From: Calycina herbarum | Lineage: Eukaryota; Ascomycota; Leotiomycetes; Helotiales; Pezizellaceae | Reading direction: 5' to 3' | Assembly (NCBI GenBank): GCA_001414485.1 | Contig: LLEY01000005.1 | Location: 682,001-746,000, forward strand | DNA: 64,000 nucleotides | Shown here: in pieces, positions 24,097-35,140 of the stretch | Layout: every line of letters starts with the position of its first letter | Position numbering within the stretch: position 1 is the first letter of the stretch | Made by a program: the position numbers and the translations under genes | Notes under the pieces: generated by a model | What the model was told of the DNA's origin: nothing | Seen by the model: only the letters and a program-made list of their open reading frames with translations | The model's database searches: none

Positions 24097-24464
24097 TCAG
24101 GTATCTTTCTTCAACCAAACTTGCCATGTCAAAGGAAACCTTGATGTCACCCCCAAAATCCTTCCATCCTGATATCTAATCCCAAGACCCCACCCAGTGG
24201 CTAGAATCTGCATTTAATCATTAGCTTTGGAAGGCCACGAAATGAAGTAACTCTTACGTGCGGATAGAGATTTTGTTGGATTTTACCAGCTGCTTCAACT
24301 TCGCCTCCGAATTCCTCCGGGTTCCTAACATTAAGCTCTTCCGCGATGGAATAACGTTCAGAGAGAATTGACCCTCCACGGATAGACAAGTAATTGAGAG
24401 GTTGAGTTTGAGCGGTCGTTATGAGGCTAAAAATGGCCAAGGTAAACACTTTGATTGAAAGCAT
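24097..24464 (-). CDS. Small secreted protein, 105 aa, no cysteine
   Basis: Two exons, 24464-24258 and 24207-24097 (318 nt, 105 aa), joined in phase 0 by a 50-nt intron beginning GTAAGAG and ending TGCAG. The first ~20 residues (MLSIKVFTLAIFSLITTAQT) are a clear signal peptide. The mature part of about 85 residues has no cysteine and is rich in Gly/Arg/Leu, with a short Gly/Tyr block (ATGWGLGIRYQDGRILG) and a Trp-containing end. I do not recognise a family. It is intact in a segment where its neighbours are broken. It could be a species-specific secreted protein; an effector role is possible but not supported by any motif. Confidence 0.65.
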
Positions 24465-25068
24465 TATCGGGAAAAGACTGGTCAGACTTCATTAGGTCAC
24501 TTTCATACTAGAACGCGGAGTGTGTATTACTGGGAGTGCAGTTCAAATAAGTGATGTCGTCCTTCGTAGCTATTGAGAAATATAAGTCGGATGGATTGTT
24601 GGAGGCTGAAGTGTTGAAATGGTGGGAGGCCAGAGCATAGATATAGGGAATACTTGTTCACATAAAACTCTACGATCTTATTGTTTTGTCCTATCAGTCA
24701 TCAAAACCAAAGAAAGAACTCAAAGCTGCATCAACAGTTTCCTCTTCTGAATCTACGAGGATGCTACACGTCAATTTCAACTGCTTCATAATATATCAGC
24801 CAGAAATTTCTTCGTCGGAGGGATCATCTAGTGGACAAGAACACGAATCGATGATGAAAGTAGTCTTGGTAGCTGCAATTACATATTGGAATTAGTACGT
24901 TCTCTATGGAGATAAAACATCCTGCATATTGACTAAGTTTTACTAACACTTCTTGGGTGCTGCAAAATAAATCCATTGAAATCACCCCACAACACCACCC
25001 CCTTCATTTCGGTTTAAACGAAATCCAAATTTCCATTTCATCTTCAATCAGTACAAGCACTACATCTT
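24465..25068. other. Intergenic upstream of two divergent genes
   Basis: About 600 bp between the secreted-protein gene and the UstYa-type relic, transcribed away from each other. No gene supported. Confidence 0.5.
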
Positions 25069-25729
25069 ATGGCACCATCGGAAAAGATCTACGTAGCTCT
25101 GCCAAGTTAGCATCGGTATGAAGCAGAATTCGATTCCCTTAATGAAGCATCAAGACAGAACAACTCTGTATTCTCCCATCGAAAACTCTCCACCTCCACA
25201 TACTGTGTCTTCACATGCTTGCTACTGGTAATCATATCCGTGCAAACGTCTTGTTAGCTCGGACAGCGACTATTGGAAGGAATAAACCATGCATCACATT
25301 AAGTCCGTTTTCTTACATTCCAAAATCATATGCACCAAGTTAACCTTATTAACTAGATGGACTGCGCATGGAGCGCAACGTCGAACGTAAAGCTTATACG
25401 CCGAGTGTTTACACCTCCCAAAATGAGACCGAAGCAGCGCTGGCATGGAGTTCAATCTTGCCGGGGCATGGAGTTGTAGCAATCAAGCCAGAGTATGCCA
25501 AAGAGCGTGCTCTTCCTCCAACGATGGCTTTACCTGGTGATGACAACACTCTTGTCTATGCAATTGAAGCTTATCATGCTATGCACTGTACAGTAAGTAA
25601 CCTGGGCTTGTTTTATGTTGTACCGTTAATGATGCTTTACAGCGCATACTTCGAATTCACTACATGGCTCTCTACAATGGAAATTCATGGAATTGGTCTA
25701 CACAACACGACCTGTATGGTACAGTATAG
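25069..25729 (+). pseudogene. UstYa-family (DUF3328) gene, disrupted
   Basis: UstYa-like proteins are membrane-anchored oxidases used in fungal RiPP and related pathways, marked by HxxHC motifs. The frame from ATG 25069 gives a typical N-terminus (EKIYVALPS, then HRYEAEFDSLNEAS) and a membrane segment (TYCVFTCLLLVIISVQTS) but contains TAG at 25108-25110 and 25255-25257. A second part in another frame (from about 25357, after an AG) has the family core: LAWSSILPGHGVVAIKPEYA, the first motif YHAMHC, and after a 50-nt intron (25593-25642) the ILRIHYMALYNGNSWNWSTQ block. It then reads HDLYG and stops at TAG 25727-25729, so the second His/Cys motif and the C-terminus are lost. No other pathway genes are visible nearby, so it looks like a lone relic. 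Confidence 0.72.
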
Positions 25730-25913
25730 GAAGCTAGCTGCAAGTAATCTTGGACTCCAGAGCAATTCGTACCGGATTGACAGCAGAAGGGCAACTTTGG
25801 GTTTCCTCCGCCACATGCATCCAACTGAAAGAGTTGATTCGGTATCCAATTCAGCTCCTGATCAACAAATATGTAAATATCTTTGACATCTCGCTTATTT
25901 GAGTGTCATCGGT

Positions 25914-26394
25914 ACAGCGGGGGTTCGCAGATATTCGTACAGCCCCCCCTTTTTACACCAAAAGTTATCTTAAGAAAGACGTTTTATATATTTATCTTTA
26001 TATGTAAATGATATCTAAGATTAAGAACTAAGATTATTTCGAGTATTTAAATAGTAGTATTCAGAGACAGATACACTAAATATATACTAGGTCTTAAGTT
26101 ATAATAGAGCAAAAGTCGGAAGAGTCGGCAAAACACCGGATTACACCAAAATCGGGTAGAATTTAGTAACTTTCTAGACACCTCTTACTATAACCTAAAT
26201 AGAGCAATATTAGCTTAGCTTAGAAGAAAAGCTAAGAGTACAAATTAAAGATATCTTGATTTTCTAGAGATCTGTTTAATAACTTTTAAAGAATAATTAG
26301 GGTTTATTTTATAGTAGAGTTTTAAACAAGGTGAATTTTAGTGATTTAAGGTGTAAAAAGGAGAGCGTATGAGTATCTGCGAACCCCCGCTGTA
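25914..26394. mobile_element. 481-bp terminal-inverted-repeat element, non-coding
   Basis: The left end starts TACAGCGGGG.TTCGCAGATA and the right end is its reverse complement, with similarity extending about 45 bp inward to a TTTTTACACC string on both sides. Outer TA dinucleotides at both ends fit a TA target duplication. The interior is very AT-rich with no coding frame, so it is a MITE or heavily decayed transposon. It lies immediately downstream of the UstYa relic. Confidence 0.8.
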
Positions 26395-27700
26395 TGACAG
26401 CAAAGCAACTCGAAATTACTTGCTTGGGGTACAGTGCAATCTATCTAGCCTGTGCTTGATTTCTAAGGTGAAAAACAAGACAACGTGCAGTGGTTGGCAA
26501 CCTTTTCCCCATGTATGTACTTTCTATGACCAAGTTCGGGATACCTACGATTAGAGATGATAACAAAAGTTGAACACAACATCAGGCTTCCGGTACGATA
26601 TTTAGAAAACTGCAATGTATAACATCGAGCTACAACCGGCAATTGTTTCCTCCCTCTTCTAGCTACGGAGAATCGTCTCATGCTCCCTTCCCCCTTTTGG
26701 TTTAGCCGAGGGCTGTCTGCACCGCACTTTTACACTTCCCACGATCCGCAAATAACTTTGAATTGTAAGCATCGGGTAGAAGAGTAGATTTGACTTGCGA
26801 AAAAGAAGAAAAAATCTTGTATTGAAAAATTCTACCGATATACATCTTATGTGCGAAACGCAATGGGCTGAAATGACGGCATCCAAGTTACGCACTTTTG
26901 TTAATAATCAAAGCGAATCGGAAGCACAAGGGAAGGAAAAATGGCGGAAGAGAGGAAGAGAGAGGACAGCAACCTAGAAACCTAAGTTCCTCCTTTTCCT
27001 CCCAGCTAGAAACAACCTTCCCCCACTCCCGCTCCTACGTCTTTCTCATCTCCCTTCCTCCCACCCGGTATACTTCATTCACCAATCGCAAAAGTAATAT
27101 ATCTAAAACGAGAAAAGCCTCGTTATCCCATCCAAATTTAGATTGCGATGTCGATTTAAAAACATACACTCAAAGAAAAGGGGGTAAAATTAAGTACTAT
27201 AAGTGACTCAACTACTTAGTTAAGAAGTGAGTTCATATAGTAGTTGTATCAAAGTTGCATCGACCCCATTATAGCACGTACACTCGTTCAAAGTGCTGCT
27301 TTTATAGAAAAGTGGAGTAAAACCTTGTATACGTTTTTTAAAAACTAAATCGCCATCTTACATTTGGAAGAGATAGTAGTGTTATTTTAGTATATGTCTA
27401 GATCTAAGTCGTTAGTTCTGAATTCTTATAATCTGGGCGTAATATGCTTGGTCTACTTGTTGCCTGAGTTTTATTGGCGAATTGGTGTATTAGCGATCGC
27501 AAACTAGACTGACTTATTAGTTATACTCGGGATCAACATAATAACGACGAGCGTTATACGTTCTTTACCTCGTAAAGCTCTATGTTGGGTAGATCGATTT
27601 CGCTAGCTTTGAGCCGCGTTGTAGAGACTTACTTGTTACTCTACCGACTATCACAGAGCGAGCAAGAGAGGAAATATACCGTAAAACTACAACCTTACTT
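26395..27700. other. AT-rich relic DNA
   Basis: No gene supported. From about 27180 to 27660 the sequence is markedly AT-rich, with scattered TA-rich words and no frames longer than about 60 codons. This resembles transposon DNA eroded by C-to-T mutation, but I see no diagnostic protein or terminal repeat. Confidence 0.4.
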
Positions 27701-27997
27701 AAAGATTTAGATAGAACCCTCGAGAGGAAACAACAACAAACTAAAAGAGAAACACAAAAAAAGCAAACCAAAGTCCCAAGCGAGAAAGAAAAAAGACTCT
27801 GTTTAGCCTCAAAACGCCTTCCCCCACCAACAAAACATTCCACAAGCAATCCAAGCAATAGAAGCAATCCAAGCAATCAAATCAACCAAATCAACCCCTC
27901 CCCTTTCCCCCTCACATCGCACCCATACACATCACTTCCCATCAAAGAAAAAAAAAACGTGACAACCTCCAAACCCGATCGCCCAACCTCACAACAC

Positions 27998-28021
27998 TCA
28001 TCATCATCATCATCATCATCA
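27998..28021. repeat. (TCA)8 microsatellite
   Basis: Eight uninterrupted TCA units in intergenic DNA. Confidence 0.95.
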
Positions 28022-31000
28022 CCTAAAATCTATTTCCCACCCGCACCCGCGCTTCCCCATGACCAACAACCGCAACAACAAAAAAAATCTCTCGCCACAC
28101 CTCCCCGATCTCCCCAACACTGACCGAAAACCAACAACATCTCACCCCCCTTCATCGGTTATAGTCGCCTCAAAAAGGCTACATCCTCCACATCCTCCAC
28201 ACGCTGTACACATGTCGTACACGAGAAGGCCATCTATCTCAAACCCTCGTAAAAGCGACTAGTACTTGGCAAAATAAAGCAAAGTAAACTCCACCCGAGC
28301 CGCCGCGTCAGGGGAAGATGACGTTGTGCAACAATCAGAACTACCAAGGTCCTGGACAGGGAGAGGTGATGTGAGGTGTATATTTTCCCCTCTCACTCCC
28401 GCTAGAGCCTCTTCTCCCTTCTCCTATTCTTCCCTTGTCTTGCTCTCGGTATGTCCGGGGACGAGGAGGGGGGGTGGGCAATATATGTACATGCACCTTA
28501 TGTAGATCACCTTATCTACCTCGCTCCGAAAATAAAAACATCATCTATATCGAATGCAGGGAGGGACAATGGATGGCATGCCTGAGATGGGAGAATTGGG
28601 AAATTGTGATTCGCTGGATGAGAAGGAATTATCTGATTGGCCGGGTGCGAATCGTGAAATTCTTCTCTGACCAAATCGAGCAAGACACAGATGGTGTGAT
28701 GAATCTAACCAATCCCCTGATGGCTCAAGGGACTTGCCCTCGGTAAACCAAAATACCAAGCTTTTCAGCCCGACGAGGCCGATACTTACACAAACAAAAT
28801 ATATCTATATCCCACGAAAGAAACATCTTTGCAGAAAATATTCACGATGCTCGGAAGAAAGCACGGCAGCAAGCACTCGGAAGCCATCCGTCATAATCTT
28901 GCATCCAAAACCGACGTTGACAAAGACTCCAGATTTAGTATCACACCCGATTCTTAGGTAGCTAGTGGTAATATCCATAGGGCTGCATCCCCGTTTTCCC
29001 ACTGCTGCTTCGTAGAGTAGCGTCTTCCATCTCCCAACTTATCCCTCCCCTTTTATCCCATCCCATTCCACTATTGGATAGAAAGACAAGAAGAGCTAGA
29101 GAAGCATTCTAAATGGAGTAACCAACCATCCAGGAACCCAGTGCCGAGGAAGGGAGAGGGGGGTGACCGAAGATCCCAAAAAGAAAAGAAAAAGAAAAGA
29201 AGACAGGACAGTTGGGGGAGTGGAGTAAGAAGAGGCGCCCTACTAGCGCAATTATAGGACGGTTAGGGCTAGGATTGTACATCATACATGAAGTAATCGC
29301 TAGCCTTCCTGTCGGGCGATATCAACGGTCGGTCAAATAAACCAGACACCTTGTGCAACTCACTCTCAATCTCAGCTGGAAACTGCGGGGTTTTCTCTCT
29401 CTCTCTCGACTTTCGGATTTCAAGACTCGAAAGAGGTTGTACATGAGCCCAGTCAAGATAAGCAAAGAAGACAATTCCCCCGATCAAAAGAATCGGTCAA
29501 CGAATTGAAAGCCTCTCAAGCTTGGGAAATTTCGATGCAGATGATGTGGTGCAGAGAGTGAACGAACCAGGGAAGTGGAAGTGGGGTTTCGTGGACGGTG
29601 AACTATTAATAGATATTTATAGAATGTGTTGCATTAGCGGATGCGGGTGATGGCAGGGGGGCTTTTTTGGATGGGATGGAGCCTCATCGCGGTACGTGCG
29701 GACGATTGGAAGCGCGGTGGCAGGGAAAGATCCGAAGCAAGCACGATTTGAAGTGATGAGATGAAAGGGTCGGTCAGACGGGGGATGAGGAAAAGAGAGA
29801 ATCGAGCCATTTTTTCAGACTATTAAATTTGGTGGATAGGAGTGGGATCAGACTGCCATTGCAAGGCAAAGCCTCACTGGAGGAGGTTGACTTGTTGATT
29901 CCTATGATCCTGGAAATTTCATGGAGAACTGAAAGTCCTCAGGCTCGGGTTAAGTCAGCGGCGGTGCTTTTCGGCGGCATAACATGCAGTGTTCTTCACA
30001 TCGTAAAAGAAGTACCTCCGTACCTTGCTACCAGCATCCGTACCTGAACCATCTGCAGCCTCGGCTCGTTCTGTGCGATCGAACATCGTAACATCCATCG
30101 TAACAGGAAAAAGACTTGGATTTTTCAAAAGCAAAGATTTCAACGGGACGTAATGAGGTGTTTTAAAGTCTCGTTATGTCAAATTGCCAGATCCTTGTGG
30201 TGAGAAACGAAATTTGGGTAGGTTTCCCCAATCCGCCTCGAGAAACCCAGTCCGCGTGATGCTGAGCTTGGAGGGGCTTTTGATGACAGCCCTCCTGTTC
30301 CTGAATGTGTCTTATCGATTACGCAGACACAAGATTCAGTCCTCCACTGTAATCGCCGACGATTATTCAATCACTTCGCTTGCGAGATCCGGGAGGCGGA
30401 CTTGTCCCGTAGATAGTTCCCGCTGAATATCCACATCTAAAAATGTCCCAAGAGCCTCAATGTGGGTAGGGATCGCATGTCGTTTGAGTGAGTCCCGAGT
30501 TATGTCCCTTAAACATGAACGTAATTAAGCACTGCTTTGCGTTTCAAGTAAATCGCGATTTTGATCATCACGACCAAATTAGAGTCTATCTTCGGACTCA
30601 ATCTCGCGTTCATGAAGATTGCTTCTTACTCCTCGAAACGGTTTGTTCCCGTGCTATCTTCTCTCCCCACGCTCAGTATGTCTGCCGATACTTTGCGTCA
30701 CCGACATCACGTCACCGAGGGGGGACAGTTAGGTCTGCAGAATGGTACCTGCATATTGATGTCGAGGTGTGTGAGCAAGAATAGAACAAAAGTGTCCCTA
30801 AATACCAAGTACTTGCCCGGATTGAAGCAGACGAGAGGGAAAGCGCCAATTCAGGTTGATTAAGCTGTCATAGGGGGTCAGCCATTTGATAGTGAAGGGG
30901 ATACTGAAAGAGCAAGACCGGGCGAGTGAGTGCTTTAGCGAAGAAGATCTGGGGAAATAGGAGGGATGATAACTTTCCAACCGCATGATGGCGTATGCAC

Positions 31001-32458
31001 CAAGGCCAAAAAGACCTGGATTGGGAAAAGATGCAGGTTAATTAGCCTTCAAAGCTGAACGATTTGTTGGTAATATGAGCCATTTCGGGGCAATTAACGG
31101 CAGAGAGGGGGAGATGTTGGCTAAATGACCCAGATGTGGTCTATTTTAGGACCATTGTTGCAGAGATCCCTGAGGTTGATGCGCGGTGAGCGAGTAGGGA
31201 GAGTTGGATGTGTGTCAGCAACGAACCCAGTTGTTGGCTGCAGATGTAAGGTCGATCGGTTGGATCGTTGACAGCACAAGGCTTTTTGGCCGGTCTGGCA
31301 ACCACTCGCCGTGAACCAAAGCCCTCCACCAGCGAATCGGGCGCTAACCCTCGAGCGGCATGCCGTGGTTGAGAGGAGGAGAGGCACTCCGACTTCAGTT
31401 TCCCGAGGATCCTCGCTAGAAGCCAAGATGAAAGAGGGAGTGTAGACTTGCTCTGGGCAACAATTGGCTGAAGGGGATGCGAGAGTGGTCAGCAGTAGTG
31501 CGTGATTTGCCAAAAGAAGAGGTTGATAGTGTAACAGGGTGTAGACGAGTAACTCTAGCCTGGAGACTACCCCGTCACTGGAGGGTACTTTGTACTATGA
31601 GTGCCGAGGGGTTGCGGGAGAGGGGACGAGGGGACAGCAGGTTTTGAAGCTTCCATAGAGTGTTCTGCGCCTCCGAGATGCTTCCAGAGTCCCGGTCCAG
31701 AACAGGGACCAGATCTGGGAGTAATAAGCAGCAAAGAAGGGAATCCTGCGGTCAGTCACCTGCCCACCCAGATGGTTGGGAGGGAGAGAAAGATGAAAGG
31801 GCCTCCTGAGGGAGCAGTAAGTAGAGAGGGATGGCTTGAGTAGAGGGAAAGAATGTTCCTACGCCCTAAGCAGAAAGAAAGAGGGGCGGTTTGCTTGTAC
31901 TCAATACATGAACCCCTCTCCCGGTAGACTAGCCTGCCAGGCAAGTCGATGTCGTCGTCGGTGTCTTTCGCTTGTCGTTTGCAGCCTCTTCGAGTCTGCA
32001 CCGATTCTTTGCACTGGGACTGGGAGACTGGGATGTCTCTGACCACAGAAGATGGCTTGGGAAGGGAAGTGAAGGGAAGGGAAGCAGACCAGATTGATGC
32101 AGCAACTGCAGTCCACCGGAAAGACCCTTCGAGTCTGCGCTGCCAAGCCATGCGCTCCACATTTATATGGTCTTTGATTGGTGTGTAAACGATGTCCGAT
32201 GGATAAACCCCTTGTTCCTTCCCTGCCACGCTTAACGGTCCTCTTACAGGGCGGGCAGCAGGCATGCCTGTCGGCCCTCGCACACTCACACACCTCACCC
32301 GTCGAATTCTCTCTTAGCCCCCGTCCCCCCAAAGCCATCTTTCTCTGCCCCGTCCGCCCGTCACCACCGTCACCCACCCAACAACCCTTTGTCCTCTCGT
32401 TCCTTCAAGACACTGCACCCACCACCCACCACCACAGCACCAGCACCCAACAGCTTCT

Positions 32459-32468
32459 CTATATTTAG
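32459..32468 (+). promoter_or_regulatory. Rlm1/MEF2-type site in the rlmA leader
   Basis: CTATATTTAG fits the Rlm1 consensus CTA(A/T)4TAG exactly. It lies 674 bp upstream of the rlmA start codon. Rlm1-type MADS factors bind this site, and the yeast factor regulates cell-wall genes, so self-regulation is a reasonable inference. Confidence 0.5.
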
Positions 32469-32741
32469 CATCACATCCGATCCTCTATCAGTTTATCGTC
32501 CTCCACCCAAACAAAAACTTCCCCTGCACCTACACCCATCCCATCCCATCTCATCTACTACACAACACCAACGACTATATCTACAAAGAACCCCCGTGGC
32601 CCAAGTCCCATTGCGCTCGGCAAGTCCCCGCTGTATCACCACCTGTTTGTGTTTCATCCGCCATTTTCCAGCACTCTGTTCCACCTCGGTCGCAACTGCA
32701 CTGCACTGCACCGCACTGCACCCGCAACTTTCTCTCCCCAA

Positions 32742-32784
32742 GTTCCTTGTTCCTCGTTCCTCGTTCCTCGTTCCTCGTTCCTCG
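32742..32784. repeat. Tandem GTTCCTC heptamer, six units
   Basis: Six 7-bp units (first GTTCCTT, then five GTTCCTC) followed by a final G. It lies in the CT-rich region about 360 bp upstream of rlmA, probably in its promoter or 5' leader, and is likely variable in length between strains. Confidence 0.93.
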
Positions 32785-33142
32785 ATAAACTGCTTCCTCT
32801 CTCTTGTTACCCTCACTCAGCCGCATCGTCACTACGAGCACCCTAATTCACCACGTCGACTCCCCAGTCGCCCACCGCTCTCTCTGCCTTCATCCCTTCT
32901 CCGCGCGCCCATCTCCTGCTCACGACTCGTCGCAGTCGTTGTATTCTAGTTTCATAAAGCAAAAGCCGGTTTGATCTTTGCGATCGTGCGCCAACATTGA
33001 TTCCACCGGCAGCCAGCGACAGCTTCAGCCGCTCTCCCACCAACCCACAACAACCCTTCCTCCCAAGTTCACCACAAAGGCCGAGGAGCTGGATCCATTC
33101 GTAGAACCCTCTTACCTTCCGCAGACTCGGCGCGTCGCCGCA

Positions 33143-35140
33143 ATGGGGAGAAGAAAGATTGAAATCAAGGCCATCAAGGATGATAGGAACCGCTCGGTGT
33201 AAGTTCTCACGCCGCGCGACGTTCAACTGAGCAAAGCTAACCGTGCAACAGCACATTCTTGAAGCGCAAAGGTGGTCTGTTCAAGAAGGCGCATGAGCTC
33301 TCCGTCCTCTGCTCCGTCGATGTCGCGGTCATCATATTCGGCAACAACAAGAAGCTCTACGAATACTCGAGCAGCGATATTGGAGAGATTCTGACAAGAT
33401 ACCAATACGTGCGTTGCTCATTTTCCACTTTGAGAAAATTCCGACTGACTTTTTTAGTATGGCGGCGCCAACGAACATAAAGGTCCTGCCGATTTCAGCG
33501 GCAAGGGAAAGGATATGGACGACGACGATGATGACGATGGATCTGGACCTTCACACCATGGTTCAGTGGAACCACAAATGATGCCTCCTCATCCATATCC
33601 AAATCAGCCATTCCACCAAATCAGGCACCAGACACCTTCGGCCTCCCCTCCAATTCCCAATGGCGTCTTCCCACATCACCCCCAGCAACAACGTCAGCAT
33701 ACCCCGCAACCTGGTTCTCGTCCTTCGTCCAGAAATGGTCCTCTTCCAAGAAGACAGAGCTCAAATCTCGTTCCTCAGCAGCAGCAACCTCACCCACAAC
33801 CCAATAATTACGCTTATATGCCAAATCCTCCCATGTATCAACCTCAGAATGGACCTCCAGGACCACCTCATCATGGTCTTGCAGCGCATATGCAACAACA
33901 ACAACACCAGCAAGGACCAATGCAAGCACCGCCTCAAGTAATGCCTCAACAAGGACCTGGCCCACAATATCCAAATTATGGACCACCTCCACCTCAACAA
34001 CAGCAGCAACCGCAACAACATCCAAATCCACAACAAATGCAGCAAATTTACATGGAAGAGCAGCGAAGATCATCAGTTCCACCTCCCAATTTCCCTCAGC
34101 AACCTCAACAACAGCAGGAAAGACCTCCATCTCGGCCCAGCGTGTCTCCTCCACAGCCTCAGCCTCAGCAAGTTCCTCATCAGCCACCCCCTCCCCCACC
34201 TCAACAGCAACAGCCACAAACTATCAAGCAGGAACAACAAGAGCAAGCTCAACAACAAATGCCTCAGCAGCAAATGTTGGAACCTGTCAAGCGCTTATCA
34301 GTTAAATCGAGGAGTATTTTCACGCCGATTGATGAGTCGCGGTCTATCTTGTCTCAACATTGGGCTTCTTCGACATCAAATGCCGAGCCAACGAGGAGTG
34401 AGCCAGCACCTATTACGAATAATAGGTCACATTCTATAGATGTGGCTACTGTTTCTCGCTCACCTCCACCACCTGCTCCTGTTCGGGCGAACACGCACAA
34501 CAAAAATCGTGTTTCAGTCAATTCGATGGAAGGCTTTACTCCACCGTCCCGAACAAATTCTGCTCAACTAGGTGGCGTCAAGAGGCCTATCTTGAAGGTG
34601 CAGATACCAGAAGGGGACTCGGATAATGGAAGCAATACTGCCGGTACCGATTCCAGTCCGCGATCATCTGGGAATGCGCCTGGGAATAATCCTCAGCAAA
34701 ATGGGCACAATGGAGATGGTCATTCTGGCGTGGTCTTGCCACCGCCTTCACCATCCGCATCTGCATTGTTGTCAGCAGGTGCATCTGGGCCGCCAAATCC
34801 TTTTGCGCGACCTCATCATCCAGTCTCTCAACCATCACAGAATTCCAATGCAAGTGGTAACATGATTGATACGCCTGTTTCAGCTCTTCCGAGTCGCTTC
34901 ATGACGAACGAGTTTCTTCCTAGTCCAAGCAGCTTCTATCCAGAGTGGAATTTTAGAGGCAGTGACAGCAACACGCTTCCAAGTCCTCTGAATTTCGCAA
35001 CTCCGGTGGTTGGCACGGGTCCGAGCTTCTTGCGAGAAGACTCGAGTGACCGAGCCAATACCAGCAATGGAAAACGAAAGACCCCTGATACCGAGGGTAG
35101 TGATGGTGGGGATGCAAAAAGGGCCAAGCACGACTCCTGA
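33143..35140 (+). CDS. rlmA: MADS-box transcription factor RlmA (Rlm1/MEF2 type)
   Basis: Three exons, 33143-33198, 33252-33408 and 33458-35140 (1896 nt, 631 aa), with introns of 53 and 49 nt. The first ~60 residues form the MADS DNA-binding and dimerisation domain ([60 protein letters not shown]) and continue into the RYQYYGG block typical of fungal RlmA. Downstream are an acidic run (MDDDDDDDG, ~residue 91), a long Gln/Pro-rich region (~120-340) that probably acts in activation, a conserved short block ([20 protein letters not shown]), and a basic C-terminal tail (KRKTPDTEG .. KRAKHDS). In fungi RlmA is the nuclear end point of the Mpk1/Slt2 cell-wall-integrity MAP kinase pathway. The intron positions inside the MADS box match those usual in filamentous ascomycetes as far as I recall. 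Confidence 0.95.

Larger units (their letters stand above)
27701..33142. other. Long gene-poor upstream region of rlmA
   Basis: More than 5 kb in which I find no convincing spliced gene on either strand. The last ~900 bp is strongly C- and CT-rich on the plus strand, as in long fungal leaders, and holds the short repeats and the Rlm1-type site listed separately. Frames here are low-complexity readings of that skew. Confidence 0.55.

Noticed and set aside
29261..29273. GGTTAGGG, telomere-like
   Set aside because: Single unit without tandem repetition; chance occurrence.
31756..32377. Overlapping 158- and 180-codon minus-strand frames
   Set aside because: Two frames overlap in GC-skewed leader DNA; neither has a recognisable domain or intron signals.
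33621..34217. 198-codon minus-strand frame opposite rlmA
   Set aside because: It is the antisense of the Gln/Pro-rich repeats of rlmA; its Val/Ala/Glu/Leu composition simply mirrors them.
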